64,000 bases of DNA, taken from contig JAEZRP010000043.1 in NCBI GenBank assembly GCA_023444095.1, positions 62,001 through 126,000 of the forward strand, in the 5' to 3' direction. Positions 44,121 through 52,553 of this stretch are shown here, in pieces; within the stretch, counting starts at the first letter, position 1, and every line of letters starts with the position of its first letter. Source of the stretch: Bacillota bacterium (GTDB lineage: Bacteria; Bacillota; Clostridia; Christensenellales; Aristaeellaceae). Made by a program: the position numbers and the translations under genes. The notes beneath the pieces are model-generated. The model was not told where the DNA came from. It worked only from the letters and a program-made list of their open reading frames with translations, and did not search any database.

Positions 44121-45997
44121 TCCGCTTCTCCCTCCAGCGCGGCGGCATCCTCCTCCCACCGGGCGTACAACCCTGCGAGCTCCGCCTCCAGCGCTGCCCT
44201 TTCCTCGAGAATTTCGTTCAGCTTCACATAGTCGCTCGCGCACCCATCGATCCGGGGCGCGAATTCTGCGAGTCTTTCTTCCATGCGCGCGATATCCCGC
44301 TCGAGCGCGCCGAGCCTGCGCTCCGCCTTCTGGTCGCGCGCGGCGGGTCTGGGGGCCGCCTTCGGCTTTTCCTTTTCGGGCGGCGGCGCGGACTTCTCCA
44401 TGGACTTTCTGCGGCGGTACGCCTCGTAGTCGCACGGCCACTCCCGGAAGACGCCGTCCTCGATCTCCCATACCCGGTCGGCGAAGCGCCGCACGAAGTA
44501 GCGGTCGTGCGAGACGAATAAAAGCGCGCCTTCGAATGCCGCCACCGCCTCCTCGATCCATTCGCGAGAGGCGAGGTCGAGGTGGTTCGTCGGCTCGTCG
44601 AGGATGAGAAGGTTCGCGCGCGAAAGCATGATGAGGCACATCCGAAGCCGCGCTCGCTCGCCGCCCGAGAGCTGCGACACGGTCTTGAACTGGTCCTCGC
44701 CCCGGAATCGGAACGCGCCGAGCCGGTCGCGCGCCTCCTGCGGCGTGACGTTCGCCTCGTAAAGAAGCGTGTCGTACAGGGTCCTTTCCGGATGCTCGAA
44801 CTCGACCACCTGCGGAAGGTATGCCCACCTGACGGACGGCCCGAAGCGCGCCTCTCCCGCGTCCGGCGCTTCGAGGCCCATGAGGATCTTCAGAAACGTC
44901 GTCTTCCCGCAGCCGTTGGGCCCGAGGAGCGCAACCCGCTCACCACCGCCGCGCATCTCTGCGGTCACATTCGAAAACAGCCGCTTCTCGCCGAACGCCT
45001 TCGAGAGCCCGTCCATCCACAGGACCCGGTCGGCGCGGAACCGGTCCGAGCGGAAACCCACGTCCATGCGTGTCTCCTTCGTCGGGCGGTCGGTCTCCTG
45101 TACGCGCTCGACGCGCCGCTCCATGGCGCGCGCTCGCTTGTGGAGCGCCGGGTTATCATATACCGAACCCCACGCCTTGAGGCGCTGGATCTGGAATTCG
45201 AGCTGTTTGACCTTCGCCTGCTCCCGCTCGTAGCGCATGAGCTGCTGCCGATAGCGGAGTTCCTTTTCGGCGGCGTAGAACGTATAGTTGCCGCCGTAAA
45301 ACTCCGGTTTTCCGCGCTCCAGTTCCACGATGCGCGTCACGACCACGTCGAGGAAGTACCTGTCGTGGGAAACCACGAGCACGGTACCCTTGTAATGGAC
45401 GAGGTAGTCCTCAAGCCACTCCATGGAGCGCGTGTCGAGGTGGTTCGTCGGCTCGTCGAGGATCAGAACATCCGTCTTTTCGAGGATAAGCCGCGCGAGG
45501 CACACCCGCGTCTTCTCCCCGCCCGAAAGATCGGAAAAGTCCCGTGCCCGCATCTCCGGATCGATTCCGAGCCCGTTGGCGACCTTGTTGAGCTCCGTCT
45601 CCCACTCGTAGCCGCCGAGCGCCACATACTCGTCCATGAGCCTGGAATACCGGCCCGCGTCGTCCGCGTCCATGCCCGCGTGGATCTTCTCAAGCGCCTC
45701 CGCCACCTCGAACGCGCGCGCGAACGCCGCACGCATCACATCCTCGCATGTCGTCCCGGGGGCATAATGATTGAGCTGCGCCACGTAGCCCAGCCTGAGC
45801 CCGCGCGCAACGTTCGCGACGCCCGCGTCCGGCGCGATCTCGCCGGTAAGAAGGCGCAGAAGCGTCGTCTTGCCCGCGCCGTTCCCGCCGATGAGCCCCA
45901 CGCGCTCGCCCCGGTCGACCTGAAACGTCACGCCGTCCAGAACGACCCTGTCCTGCTGGAACGACTTTTTCACGTTTGCAATGTTGATGTCAGCCAT
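44117..45997 (-). CDS. ABC-F family ATPase (ribosome-associated)
   Basis: 626 residues, soluble, two ABC domains and no membrane part. First: [41 protein letters not shown]. Second: [44 protein letters not shown]. An Arg/Lys-rich linker (about 235-300) is the P-site tRNA interaction motif of this family, and a coiled-coil tail (about 555-620) ends the protein. Members rescue stalled ribosomes or give resistance to ribosome antibiotics; which applies is not visible. ATG 45997 follows AGGCGG. It is translationally coupled to ugd. Confidence 0.92.
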   Translation of the reverse strand: MADINIANVKKSFQQDRVVLDGVTFQVDRGERVGLIGGNGAGKTTLLRLLTGEIAPDAGVANVARGLRLGYVAQLNHYAPGTTCEDVMRAAFARAFEVAEALEKIHAGMDADDAGRYSRLMDEYVALGGYEWETELNKVANGLGIDPEMRARDFSDLSGGEKTRVCLARLILEKTDVLILDEPTNHLDTRSMEWLEDYLVHYKGTVLVVSHDRYFLDVVVTRIVELERGKPEFYGGNYTFYAAEKELRYRQQLMRYEREQAKVKQLEFQIQRLKAWGSVYDNPALHKRARAMERRVERVQETDRPTKETRMDVGFRSDRFRADRVLWMDGLSKAFGEKRLFSNVTAEMRGGGERVALLGPNGCGKTTFLKILMGLEAPDAGEARFGPSVRWAYLPQVVEFEHPERTLYDTLLYEANVTPQEARDRLGAFRFRGEDQFKTVSQLSGGERARLRMCLIMLSRANLLILDEPTNHLDLASREWIEEAVAAFEGALLFVSHDRYFVRRFADRVWEIEDGVFREWPCDYEAYRRRKSMEKSAPPPEKEKPKAAPRPAARDQKAERRLGALERDIARMEERLAEFAPRIDGCASDYVKLNEILEERAALEAELAGLYARWEEDAAALEGEAE

Positions 45998-46069
45998 AAT
46001 ATCCGCCTAAGTGATTGATATTCCTATTATGACGCACATTTGCGCGCGCGTCAACAGAACTCGAAACAT

Positions 46070-46098
46070 TTGACACCCGCATGGAAATCAACTATCAT
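46070..46098 (+). promoter_or_regulatory. promoter of the GyrI-like gene
   Basis: TTGACA (46070-46075) and TATCAT (46093-46098), spacer exactly 17 bp, 25 bp before the start codon. Confidence 0.8.
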
Positions 46099-46122
46099 AG
46101 GCACAATGAGGGAGGGGATTGA

Positions 46123-46590
46123 ATGGAACTCAGAAGGATCGCGCTGCCCGCATTCTCCGTCGTCGGCATGGAGGGCTCGACCGACGAGGGACAGGACTTT
46201 GTAAAAAGGCTGTGGGAGAGGGCGAACGCGCGGTTCGGGGAAGTCGCGCCGCTCGCGCGGGCGGACGAGAACGGGATGCCGCGCATTTGGGGACTCATGA
46301 GCGACCGGTCGCGCGCGTTCAGACCGTGGGGGAACGGATATTCGGACGGTTTGTACCTCGCGGGCGTGGAGGTCGACGACGGCACCACAGCCCCGCCCGG
46401 CTGGACGAAGTGGACGTCCCCCGCATACGAATACGCCGCCGCGCCTATGGAGGACTCCGGTTCGTTTCCGGAGGCCCTCGCGCAGCTGAAGGCGGAGGGC
46501 CTGACGCTCGCGGGCGCGGTCTACGACCGGATCGATCCCGGAACCGGGACGACGTGGATGTACTTCCCCGTCCGCCGGGCGGCGGACTGA
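46123..46590 (+). CDS. GyrI-like (SOUL/effector-binding fold) small protein
   Basis: 155 residues with two matching beta-alpha-beta-beta halves. RRIALPAFSVVGMEG opens it, and GLYLAGVEVDDGTTAPPGWTKWTSP and FPEALAQLKAEGLTLAGAVYDRI follow the GyrI/AraC-type effector-binding pattern. As a stand-alone domain it could bind a small hydrophobic ligand or protect a target as GyrI does for gyrase. A similar module appears inside the large MerR fusion near 4.3 kb. ATG 46123 follows GAGGGAGGGG. The stop is 22 bp from the convergent CotH gene end. Confidence 0.8.
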   Translation: MELRRIALPAFSVVGMEGSTDEGQDFVKRLWERANARFGEVAPLARADENGMPRIWGLMSDRSRAFRPWGNGYSDGLYLAGVEVDDGTTAPPGWTKWTSPAYEYAAAPMEDSGSFPEALAQLKAEGLTLAGAVYDRIDPGTGTTWMYFPVRRAAD

Positions 46591-46612
46591 GCGGAAACCG
46601 GGGCGGCCGACC

Positions 46613-49516
46613 TCATCTCGAAAGACTCGGTCGCACGTAGGCATCCGCGGCGGCGAGCGCGGCGGAGAAGTAGAGGTCGATCTCCGCGTCGGTGAGGGAG
46701 AAGGCGTCGGTCAGGTAACCGACGAGCTTCCGGGGCCGTTTTTCCGCGTAGGAAAGCATTTTTTTGACGTATCTGTTCCAGGTGGAGACGGACGTTCCCC
46801 AGCGCGCGCATTGGGCGGCCATGTCGGGGGCGAGCATCTCGTAGCGCGCATAGATTTTCCCGGCGACGGTTTGGGAGGAGAAGTTCGCCGCGAGCAGCTC
46901 GCCCATGCGGGTCAGAAAGCGATCCCGCAGCCCGGCGTTTTTCATCATCTCGCGAAAGAGCGTGTTGTCCTGCGCAGTGATGGTGCCCGCGTTCTCGTCC
47001 TCGAGCCACATGCGCGGCGTATCCTTGTCGATCTGAAAGCTCAGGTCGAGGTCGTAGAGCACCCACTTCCACTGCCCGCCGTCGACGCGGTAGGCGCGCA
47101 GGTTGTTGAGGTCGAGGTTCGCGGTATACATCTGGATCGCGACATAGGTCAGATAGTTGTCGATGTCCACGTATTTCGAAAGCTCGCCGACCACCTCTTC
47201 CGACGAAAGGCCCACGTCCTCCACCTTGTCCATGATCCTGTCGTAGGTCGAGCGGGAACCCGCGAGGGTGTACTTTCTGACGTCCCCCTCGAGAAAATCG
47301 ATGTTGCAGTTGGGAGAAGCCCCCTCGAATCGAGCGATGGCGTCGAGATTCACATGCTCGCGCATGTTGTAGACGCCCCAGTATTTCCCGTTTACATAGA
47401 GAACGGACAGCTCCGTCTCCTGATAAAAGAGCCCGGTACCCGCCGCGAGCGAGGTCAGAATCGAGTCGCGCATGTGCGTTTGAAAGACGTCCTGGCCCGA
47501 GGCGCGCATGACGAACGAGTCGTACTCGTCCGCGTCGCGGCCCGCGAACAGCGCGCAGTCGAAGTCGGAGATCCCGTAGATCCGCTTTGCGCGCAGCGTG
47601 AACGCCTTCTGGGGAAACTGCACGCGGCTCGAGTGTCCGCTCATGCGCATGCCGCAAAGCTGTGCCGCCATGAGCGAGCCGTCGTAGTCGTAGATTTCGC
47701 AGGAGACGACTACGTCCTCCTTTGCGCCGGTGTTCAAAATGCCGCCCGCGCCCGAGAGCGAGGCGGCGTCTCCCGAGATGGCCACCAGGCGCAGGCCCGT
47801 CGTCTCTGCGAACACGTACGTCCGCGCGGTCACGTACGAATCGAGCATGTCCTGCGCGACCGCCTTTGCCCGCACGACCGTCGTGGAGGTGAGGACGAAT
47901 GGCTCGGCGTACACGTACGAATTCGCGCCCGGCTCCGAACCGTCGAGGGTGTAGTAGATCGTCGCGCCCTCGTCGGCCGAGAGCGAGAGGCGCACGGGCG
48001 CGGTTTCCATGATCCCGCCGTCAAGCGAAAATTCAACCTCGTCCGCCCGCTTGGCGTAGGAGGTTCCCACATTCGCCCGTCCGGGCGTGGGCTTCGTAAA
48101 ATAACGATAGCTGTCGTATCCGTCCGCGCGCCCGATGGAGACGTCGACGGACACGCCCTTGACGGCCACTTCGTCCACGATCACACCCGCTGCGTCCGAA
48201 AGCACGGCCCGCTCGTCGCCGTCAAAGGAGAGCGCGAAGCCCTCCGCATAAAAAAGGCCTCCGGCATCCTCTCCGCCGGGCTCGTCGCCCGTGAGGCAGA
48301 CGACGGCGTAGCCTCCAGCGGCGAGCACCGTCCCATTCGGGAACGTCCACTTCCCCGGCGCGCTCCGGTCGTCCGAAATCCCCCAGCCGGAAATGTCCCG
48401 ATCCATGCCCGAGGAATTGAAAAGCTCGATCCAGTCGAAATTCGTGCTGTACGCCGCCGCGACTTCGTTGACATAGATACCCTGCGCGTTCCCGGAGAGC
48501 GTTTCATACCCTCCGTTCCGGAACATCCGTGCGTCCACCGCGGTGTTCCTGCGCCCTGGGGTGGGCGCGAGAATGGTCACGTACGACCCGTCCGCCGCGC
48601 GCGAGAGCGATTGGTCCTTTTTGATTGCGGCATAACTGACCCAGCCCGCGATTTTGCCGTCCGCATCCAGGAGCCACACGCTCTCCCCGTCGGCGTCGAG
48701 CGCGAAACCCGTGCCCTTCGAACCCGTCAGCCAGACGATGAGATATTCCCCCGCGCCGACCGCGACGCCGTCGAGGGACAGTTTCTCCCGGTCTGCCATG
48801 TCATCGGTGAGCCGCCAGCCCGTGAGGTCGATCTCGGCGTCCGTCGCGTTGTAGAGTTCCAGCCAGTCGGAATAGTTCCCGTCCGCGTCCGCGACGGTCG
48901 TCCGGTTCTTGGGCATCAGTTCGTTGATGTGGATCGCCGCGCCCACAGCGTCGGGATACACGAGCGAGACGAAGCTCTCGCTCGTATTCGGAAGGCCCGG
49001 CGTGTACTCCTGCGTGAGCGCCCACTCCCCCGTCTCCTCGCCTCGCGCGTACGCCTCGCCCGGCGCCATGGGCGGCGTAGAGACCGCGTCCACAACCTGC
49101 CCGGACGCGTCGAGGAGGGAAAGGCGCGCCCCCGCGCGCGGAATCCCGAACGCGATGTCGGAATCCGGCGCGCAGGAAAGGACCGCGCGCTCCCCCGGCG
49201 CGAGGGATTCCACGCCGAGCGCGCATGACAAGCGCGTATCCAGCCCGCAGGCAATCTTCCAACTGGAGAGGTCGACCGTTTCGTCGGAGGCGTTCTCAAT
49301 CTCGATCCAGTCGAGGTACCCCGCCTCGGTGCGCCACGCAGCCCCGTTGTCCGCCATGACCTCGGCGATGCGGATTCCGACGTTCGCCGGCGCGATAAAG
49401 CCGCCCATCCGCGCAAGCGCGATGGATAGAACGCAGACCGCGACCACAAGCGTGCCGAAAGCGATCCACTCCCGCGCGGAATATACCCTCTTTTTCATGT
49501 GAAGCTGTCCTGACAT
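46613..49516 (-). CDS. cell-surface CotH-kinase-domain protein with three lamin-tail domains
   Basis: 967 residues. An N-terminal uncleaved anchor or signal (about 18-40) is followed by three lamin-tail (LTD) domains: ...NGAAWRTEAGYLDWIEIENA (about 50-170), NYSDWLELYNATDAEIDLTGW (about 195-330) and AYSTNFDWIELFNSSG (about 350-480). Next is a chitobiase/Fn3-like domain (about 495-570, YYTLDGSEP). Last is a CotH domain (about 590-940) with QFPQKAFTLRAKRIYG, YWGVYNMREHVN and WVLYDLDLSFQID. CotH proteins phosphorylate spore-coat proteins in Bacillus, and LTD-CotH fusions are common surface proteins in Clostridia. ATG 49516 (AAGGAA upstream) is used; ATG 49498 is possible. Confidence 0.88.
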   Translation of the reverse strand: MSGQLHMKKRVYSAREWIAFGTLVVAVCVLSIALARMGGFIAPANVGIRIAEVMADNGAAWRTEAGYLDWIEIENASDETVDLSSWKIACGLDTRLSCALGVESLAPGERAVLSCAPDSDIAFGIPRAGARLSLLDASGQVVDAVSTPPMAPGEAYARGEETGEWALTQEYTPGLPNTSESFVSLVYPDAVGAAIHINELMPKNRTTVADADGNYSDWLELYNATDAEIDLTGWRLTDDMADREKLSLDGVAVGAGEYLIVWLTGSKGTGFALDADGESVWLLDADGKIAGWVSYAAIKKDQSLSRAADGSYVTILAPTPGRRNTAVDARMFRNGGYETLSGNAQGIYVNEVAAAYSTNFDWIELFNSSGMDRDISGWGISDDRSAPGKWTFPNGTVLAAGGYAVVCLTGDEPGGEDAGGLFYAEGFALSFDGDERAVLSDAAGVIVDEVAVKGVSVDVSIGRADGYDSYRYFTKPTPGRANVGTSYAKRADEVEFSLDGGIMETAPVRLSLSADEGATIYYTLDGSEPGANSYVYAEPFVLTSTTVVRAKAVAQDMLDSYVTARTYVFAETTGLRLVAISGDAASLSGAGGILNTGAKEDVVVSCEIYDYDGSLMAAQLCGMRMSGHSSRVQFPQKAFTLRAKRIYGISDFDCALFAGRDADEYDSFVMRASGQDVFQTHMRDSILTSLAAGTGLFYQETELSVLYVNGKYWGVYNMREHVNLDAIARFEGASPNCNIDFLEGDVRKYTLAGSRSTYDRIMDKVEDVGLSSEEVVGELSKYVDIDNYLTYVAIQMYTANLDLNNLRAYRVDGGQWKWVLYDLDLSFQIDKDTPRMWLEDENAGTITAQDNTLFREMMKNAGLRDRFLTRMGELLAANFSSQTVAGKIYARYEMLAPDMAAQCARWGTSVSTWNRYVKKMLSYAEKRPRKLVGYLTDAFSLTDAEIDLYFSAALAAADAYVRPSLSR

Positions 49517-49582
49517 GATATTCCTTATTCTTTAGACGGAATCCGCGGCATATTTGATGCAGATTTTTATCTCATTTTGATC

Positions 49583-49624
49583 AAATGAACGCCGCGCGGC
49601 GGCAAATAAACCGGTCGCGCGGCG
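49583..49624 (-). terminator. purB-purA operon terminator
   Basis: Perfect 9-bp stem (CGCCGCGCG 49590-49598 with CGCGCGGCG 49616-49624), 17-base loop, then TTCATTT on the minus strand, directly after the purA stop. Confidence 0.65.
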
Positions 49625-49635
49625 ATTTCCGTACC

Positions 49636-50895
49636 CTAAAGCTCGATATACTGGTCGCGCTCCGCGCCCACGGACACGTAGCGGATGCGGCAGGAAACGG
49701 CCTCCTCAAGGAAGCGCACGTACTTCTGGGCATTTATCGGAAGATCGGCAAATGTGCGGCAGCCGGAGATATCCGACCTCCAGCCGTCCATCGCCTCATA
49801 GACGGGTTTCGCGCGGTTCAGGCGATCCCCGACCATGAACGCGTCCGTCCGTTCCCCGTCGACTTCGTAGGCCACGCACACGGGAATCTGATCGAGGTAG
49901 GACAGCACGTCCAGCTTCGTCACCGCGAGTTCGTCCGGCCCCTGCATCAGAACGCCGTACCTCGACGCCGGAACGTCAAACCCGCCGACGCGCCGGGGCC
50001 TTCCGGTCGCTGCGCCGTATTCGCCGCCCGCGTCGCGCAGCGACTTGCCCTCCTCGCCGAAGAGCTCGCAGGTGAACGGGCCCTCGCCCACGCAGGAGGA
50101 ATACGCCTTCATGATGCCGACCACGCGGTCGAGCCGTCGGCCGGGGATGCCCGCGCCGATGGGCGCGTAGGAAGCGAGCGTCGTGGAGGAGGAGGTGTAG
50201 GGATAGATGCCAAAGTCGATGTCGCGGAGCGCGCCGAGCTGCGCCTCGAAGATCACGCTGTCGGCGGCCGCGAGCAGGGACGTCGTGTCGCAGATAAAGT
50301 CCTCAAAGGGCGCGCCGAATTTCTCGAGCCAGGCAAGCATGTCGCCGACCGATATCGGCTCGTGGCCGTAGCCCTTTTCGACGGTCAGATTCTTCCACTC
50401 AAGGATGTTTTCGAGCTTGCTGCGCAGCGTCGCGGGGTTCAGAAGATCCGCCATCCGCAGCGCCTTTTTCATGTACTTGTCGGCGTACACGGGCGCGATG
50501 CCGCGCCGGGTGGAGCCGAACTTCCGATCGGCGAGCCTGTCCTCCTCGAGATTGTCGAGAAGCTTGTGATACGGCATGCAGATGACCGCGCGATCTGAAA
50601 TTTTGAGGTGCTCCGGGGTTACCTCGACGCCCGCCGCACGCAGTCTGCCGACCTCGCCGAACAGGTGCTCGAGGTCGATCACCATGCCCGGGCCCATGAT
50701 GTTCACCGTGTCCTCGCGGAGAATCCCCGAGGGCAAGAGGTTTAGGATGAACTTGCCGCGCGGGTTCACGACCGTGTGGCCCGCGTTGTTGCCGCCCTGA
50801 TAGCGCGCGACCAATCGATAATCTCGCGAGAGCAGGTCGACCATGCGCCCCTTGCCCTCGTCGCCCCAGTTGATTCCAACAACCGCCGTCAGCAT
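49636..50895 (-). CDS. purA: adenylosuccinate synthetase
   Basis: 419 residues. GTP-dependent ligation of IMP and aspartate, first step from IMP to AMP. The N-terminal phosphate loop reads VVGINWGDEGKGRMVD (most PurA have Gln where this has Asn before WGDEGKG). GGNNAGHTV, FGSTRRGIAPVYADKY and a C-terminal GTP/Asp region (KLDVLSYLDQIPVCVAY) follow. It is 11 bp downstream of purB, so the two enzymes of AMP synthesis form one operon. ATG 50895 follows AGGAGGACGC. Confidence 0.95.
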   Translation of the reverse strand: MLTAVVGINWGDEGKGRMVDLLSRDYRLVARYQGGNNAGHTVVNPRGKFILNLLPSGILREDTVNIMGPGMVIDLEHLFGEVGRLRAAGVEVTPEHLKISDRAVICMPYHKLLDNLEEDRLADRKFGSTRRGIAPVYADKYMKKALRMADLLNPATLRSKLENILEWKNLTVEKGYGHEPISVGDMLAWLEKFGAPFEDFICDTTSLLAAADSVIFEAQLGALRDIDFGIYPYTSSSTTLASYAPIGAGIPGRRLDRVVGIMKAYSSCVGEGPFTCELFGEEGKSLRDAGGEYGAATGRPRRVGGFDVPASRYGVLMQGPDELAVTKLDVLSYLDQIPVCVAYEVDGERTDAFMVGDRLNRAKPVYEAMDGWRSDISGCRTFADLPINAQKYVRFLEEAVSCRIRYVSVGAERDQYIEL

Positions 50896-50906
50896 TGTGC
50901 GTCCTC

Positions 50907-52337
50907 CTATACGTTAACCTGCGCGTCCGCGCCGAGAAGCTCCCGGTTCGCCCGGAGCACCGGCTCAATGTCGCGCGCGATGAAGTCCTCTGTCTGGAAA
51001 GGCGCGAGGCCCACGAAGGCCCTCACGTCCAAAATCTCCGCAAGCGCCGCATCGTCCAAATGGAAGCGCGCGTCGGCCGTGAGCTTTTCGATGAGATCGT
51101 TGTCCCCACCCTCGAGCTTGACGCGCCGGGCGGTTTCGACCGCGTACTGCCGGATCGCCTCGTGAAGCTCCTGCCGGTCGCCGCCGAGGGAAACCGCGCG
51201 CATGAGGATGTTCTCGGTCGCCAGGAAGGGCAGCTCCTCGACGAGGTGCTTCTCCATCACCTTCGGATACACTCGGCAGCCGGAGATCACGTTGATTGCG
51301 AGCGTCAGAATCGCGTCGACCGCGAGGAACGCCTCCGGGATCGCGATCCGGCGGTTCGCGGAGTCGTCGAGCGTCCTTTCGAGCCACTGGGTGGCGGCGG
51401 TCATGGCCGGATTCTGAGCGTCCACGATCACGTAGCGCGCCAACGAGGTGATTCGCTCGCAGCGCATGGGGTTTCGCTTGTAGGCCATGGCGGAGGAGCC
51501 GACCTGTCCCGATTCGAACGGCTCGTCGAATTCCTTGAGGTGGGAAAGAAGCCGAATGTCGGTCGCCATCTTTGACGCCGACTGCGCGATGCCTGAGAGC
51601 ACGTTCAGCATGAACGCGTCGACCTTGCGCGAGTACGTCTGACCCGAGACCGGAGCGCAGGCGGAAAAGCCCATCTTCCCGGCGATGAGCTCCTCGAGCT
51701 TCAGGACCTTTTCGCGGTCGCCGCCAAACAGCTCGAGAAAACTCGCGCCCGTGCCGGTGGTGCCCTTACAGCCCAGGAGCCTCAGGTTTGAAAGCTCGAA
51801 GTCGAGCCTTTCCAAATCCATCAGAAAATCCTGCGCCCAGAGGGTCGCGCGCTTTCCGAGGGTCGTTGGCTGCGCGGCCTGGAAGTGGGTGTAGGCGAGC
51901 GTCGGAACGTCCTTGTATGTTCCCGCGAACGCGCCCACGGCAGCGATCGCGTTCACGAGCAGCTTCTTGATCTGTTGAAGCCCCGCGCGCATCTGGATGA
52001 CGTCGGTGTTGTCGCCCACGTAGCAGGATGTCGCGCCGAGGTGAATGATGGGTTTCGCGCAGGGACAGAGGTCGCCGTAGGCGTGCAGATGCGCCATGAC
52101 GTCGTGCCGGAGTTTTTTTTCGTATTCCGCCGCGCGGTCGTAGTCGATGTCGCAGGTGTGGGCGCGCATCTCGGCAATCTGTTCCTCGGAGATTTCGAGC
52201 CCCAGCTCCCGTTCGCTCTCGGCGAGCGCGATCCAGAGCCTGCGCCACATGGAGAACTTGTAGTCGGGCGAGAAAATGTACCGCATTTCCCGGGAGGCGT
52301 AGCGCGAGCACAGCGGGCTCTCGTAACTGTCCTTCAT
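50907..52337 (-). CDS. purB: adenylosuccinate lyase
   Basis: 476 residues, all-helical fumarase/aspartase superfamily. HLGATSCYVGDNTDVIQMR holds the substrate-binding His/Thr/Ser segment, THFQAAQPTTLGKR the general-acid His region, and GSSAMAYKRNPMRCE the superfamily signature loop. It removes fumarate from adenylosuccinate and SAICAR in purine synthesis. ATG 52337 follows GGAGG, and a near-consensus promoter lies 30 bp further. First gene of purB-purA. Confidence 0.96.
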   Translation of the reverse strand: MKDSYESPLCSRYASREMRYIFSPDYKFSMWRRLWIALAESERELGLEISEEQIAEMRAHTCDIDYDRAAEYEKKLRHDVMAHLHAYGDLCPCAKPIIHLGATSCYVGDNTDVIQMRAGLQQIKKLLVNAIAAVGAFAGTYKDVPTLAYTHFQAAQPTTLGKRATLWAQDFLMDLERLDFELSNLRLLGCKGTTGTGASFLELFGGDREKVLKLEELIAGKMGFSACAPVSGQTYSRKVDAFMLNVLSGIAQSASKMATDIRLLSHLKEFDEPFESGQVGSSAMAYKRNPMRCERITSLARYVIVDAQNPAMTAATQWLERTLDDSANRRIAIPEAFLAVDAILTLAINVISGCRVYPKVMEKHLVEELPFLATENILMRAVSLGGDRQELHEAIRQYAVETARRVKLEGGDNDLIEKLTADARFHLDDAALAEILDVRAFVGLAPFQTEDFIARDIEPVLRANRELLGADAQVNV

Positions 52338-52366
52338 AAAAGAACCTCCAAAAACACACTGTCCTT

Positions 52367-52395
52367 ATTATATCCCCGCATCGGCGCGTTATCAA
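52367..52395 (-). promoter_or_regulatory. purB-purA promoter
   Basis: TTGATA (52390-52395) and TATAAT (52367-52372) on the minus strand, 17-bp spacer. No purine riboswitch fits in the 25-base leader. Confidence 0.8.
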
Positions 52396-52436
52396 GTAAA
52401 CAAAGGTTATGTATCAATATATACATCCCAGTAACG

Positions 52437-52552
52437 CAAATTCTGATCGTCCGGGGTTTGGATCCCGGGCGATCAGACGGAAAAAGGATATACTTCTCCA
52501 GCATGGGATCCATAAGGGCCAGGCAGCGCCCAGCGTCACCGGAATCATGCGC
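52437..52552. repeat. composite repeat element, half copy (copy 6)
   Basis: It contains inner hairpin C (CTGATCGTCCGGGG/CCCGGGCGATCAG, about 52448-52479, then ACGGAAAAAGG) and a decayed right end beginning CATGGGATCC (about 52502). It lies between the purB promoter and the end of glmS. Confidence 0.55.
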
Positions 52553-52553
52553 T

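Noticed and set aside
46811..49228. 805-codon plus-strand frame opposite the CotH gene
   Set aside because: Shadow frame; the minus-strand gene has clear lamin-tail and CotH motifs.
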